Positions 6,314-6,363 of a stretch of DNA of 6,363 nt are shown piece after piece. Origin of the DNA: Bacillota bacterium (lineage in GTDB: Bacteria; Bacillota; Clostridia; Oscillospirales; Acutalibacteraceae). The notes beneath the pieces were generated by a model. The model was not told the DNA's origin and searched no databases. It saw only the letters and a list, made by a program, of their open reading frames with translations. Position 1 is the first letter of the stretch. Each line of letters opens with the position of its first letter. The translations under genes and the position numbers were made by a program. The stretch is from the NCBI GenBank assembly GCA_009786275.1, contig WQTL01000372.1, positions 1-6,363 on the forward strand, in the 5' to 3' direction.

Positions 6314-6341
6314 AAAAAAGCCCCCCTCTTGCAGAGGGGGG
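6314..6341 (-). terminator. Intrinsic terminator of an upstream minus-strand gene
   Basis: Reading left, a perfect 9-bp stem CCCCCCTCT / AGAGGGGGG with a 3-base loop (6321-6341) is followed by C and six Ts (6319-6314), the layout of a rho-independent terminator. It ends two bases before the -35 box of the operon promoter, so it probably closes a gene lying beyond 6363 and insulates the purine genes. The stem is also part of a larger repeat-like element. Confidence 0.72.
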
Positions 6342-6363
6342 TGGCCGAAGGCCGGGGGGTGTT
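6321..6363. repeat. GC-rich double palindrome, likely dispersed repeat
   Basis: Two adjacent inverted repeats are seen: the 9-bp stem at 6321-6341 and GGCC-GAA-GGCC at 6343-6353, the latter flanked on both sides by runs of six Gs followed by T. This compact, highly regular layout is typical of small intergenic repeats in gut Firmicutes, which is general recollection rather than a search result. It is cut by the window edge, and only one copy is present here. No gene is seen in this stretch. Confidence 0.5.

Overview
The window is a left-reading (minus-strand) stretch of GC-rich bacterial chromosome carrying the tail of a de novo purine biosynthesis operon. Three things point to a Clostridia-type Firmicute: the purH-purD-purL order, the single-chain clostridial type of PurL, and a stand-alone AICAR formyltransferase in place of the usual two-domain PurH. 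Strong Shine-Dalgarno sequences (GGGAGG, GGGAGGGG) fit this. The species cannot be told from the sequence, and no hallmark of phage or plasmid DNA is visible.

In the direction of transcription (right to left), the layout starts with a GC-rich double palindrome with a T-run at 6314-6363. It looks like the intrinsic terminator of a gene beyond the window. A near-consensus sigma-A promoter follows (TTGACA, 17 bp, GATAAT; 6283-6311). Then come a GNAT acetyltransferase (5776-about 6213, start codon unclear), purH/AICARFT (4604-5779, overlapping the GNAT stop by 4 bp), purD (3266-4546), a broken 76-codon MqsA/YgiT-like zinc-finger gene (3039-3269, overlapping the purD stop by 4 bp), a NERD-domain nuclease-like gene (2369-3019), and the first 773 codons of purL (2321 leftwards past base 1). 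All gaps are short (57 bp or less), so one transcript is likely.

PurD makes glycinamide ribonucleotide, PurL makes FGAM from FGAR, and the AICAR formyltransferase makes FAICAR, so the purine genes cover steps 2, 4 and 9 of the pathway. The IMP cyclohydrolase activity normally fused to PurH is absent here and must be encoded elsewhere. The GNAT, NERD and MqsA-like genes have no known role in purine synthesis and look like passengers.

The most unusual features are small. Two unrelated heptanucleotide tandem repeats lie inside purL (452-484 and 1404-1428), both at lengths that keep the frame open, in a linker and in a likely surface turn. Two near-identical 27-bp palindromes (4563-4589 and 6233-6259) sit in the same orientation just before the ribosome-binding regions of purD and of the GNAT gene. 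The MqsA-like gene has an in-frame TAG and has lost one probable zinc-binding cysteine. I see no CRISPR array, tRNA, rRNA, riboswitch or insertion sequence, and no clear novel multi-gene system.
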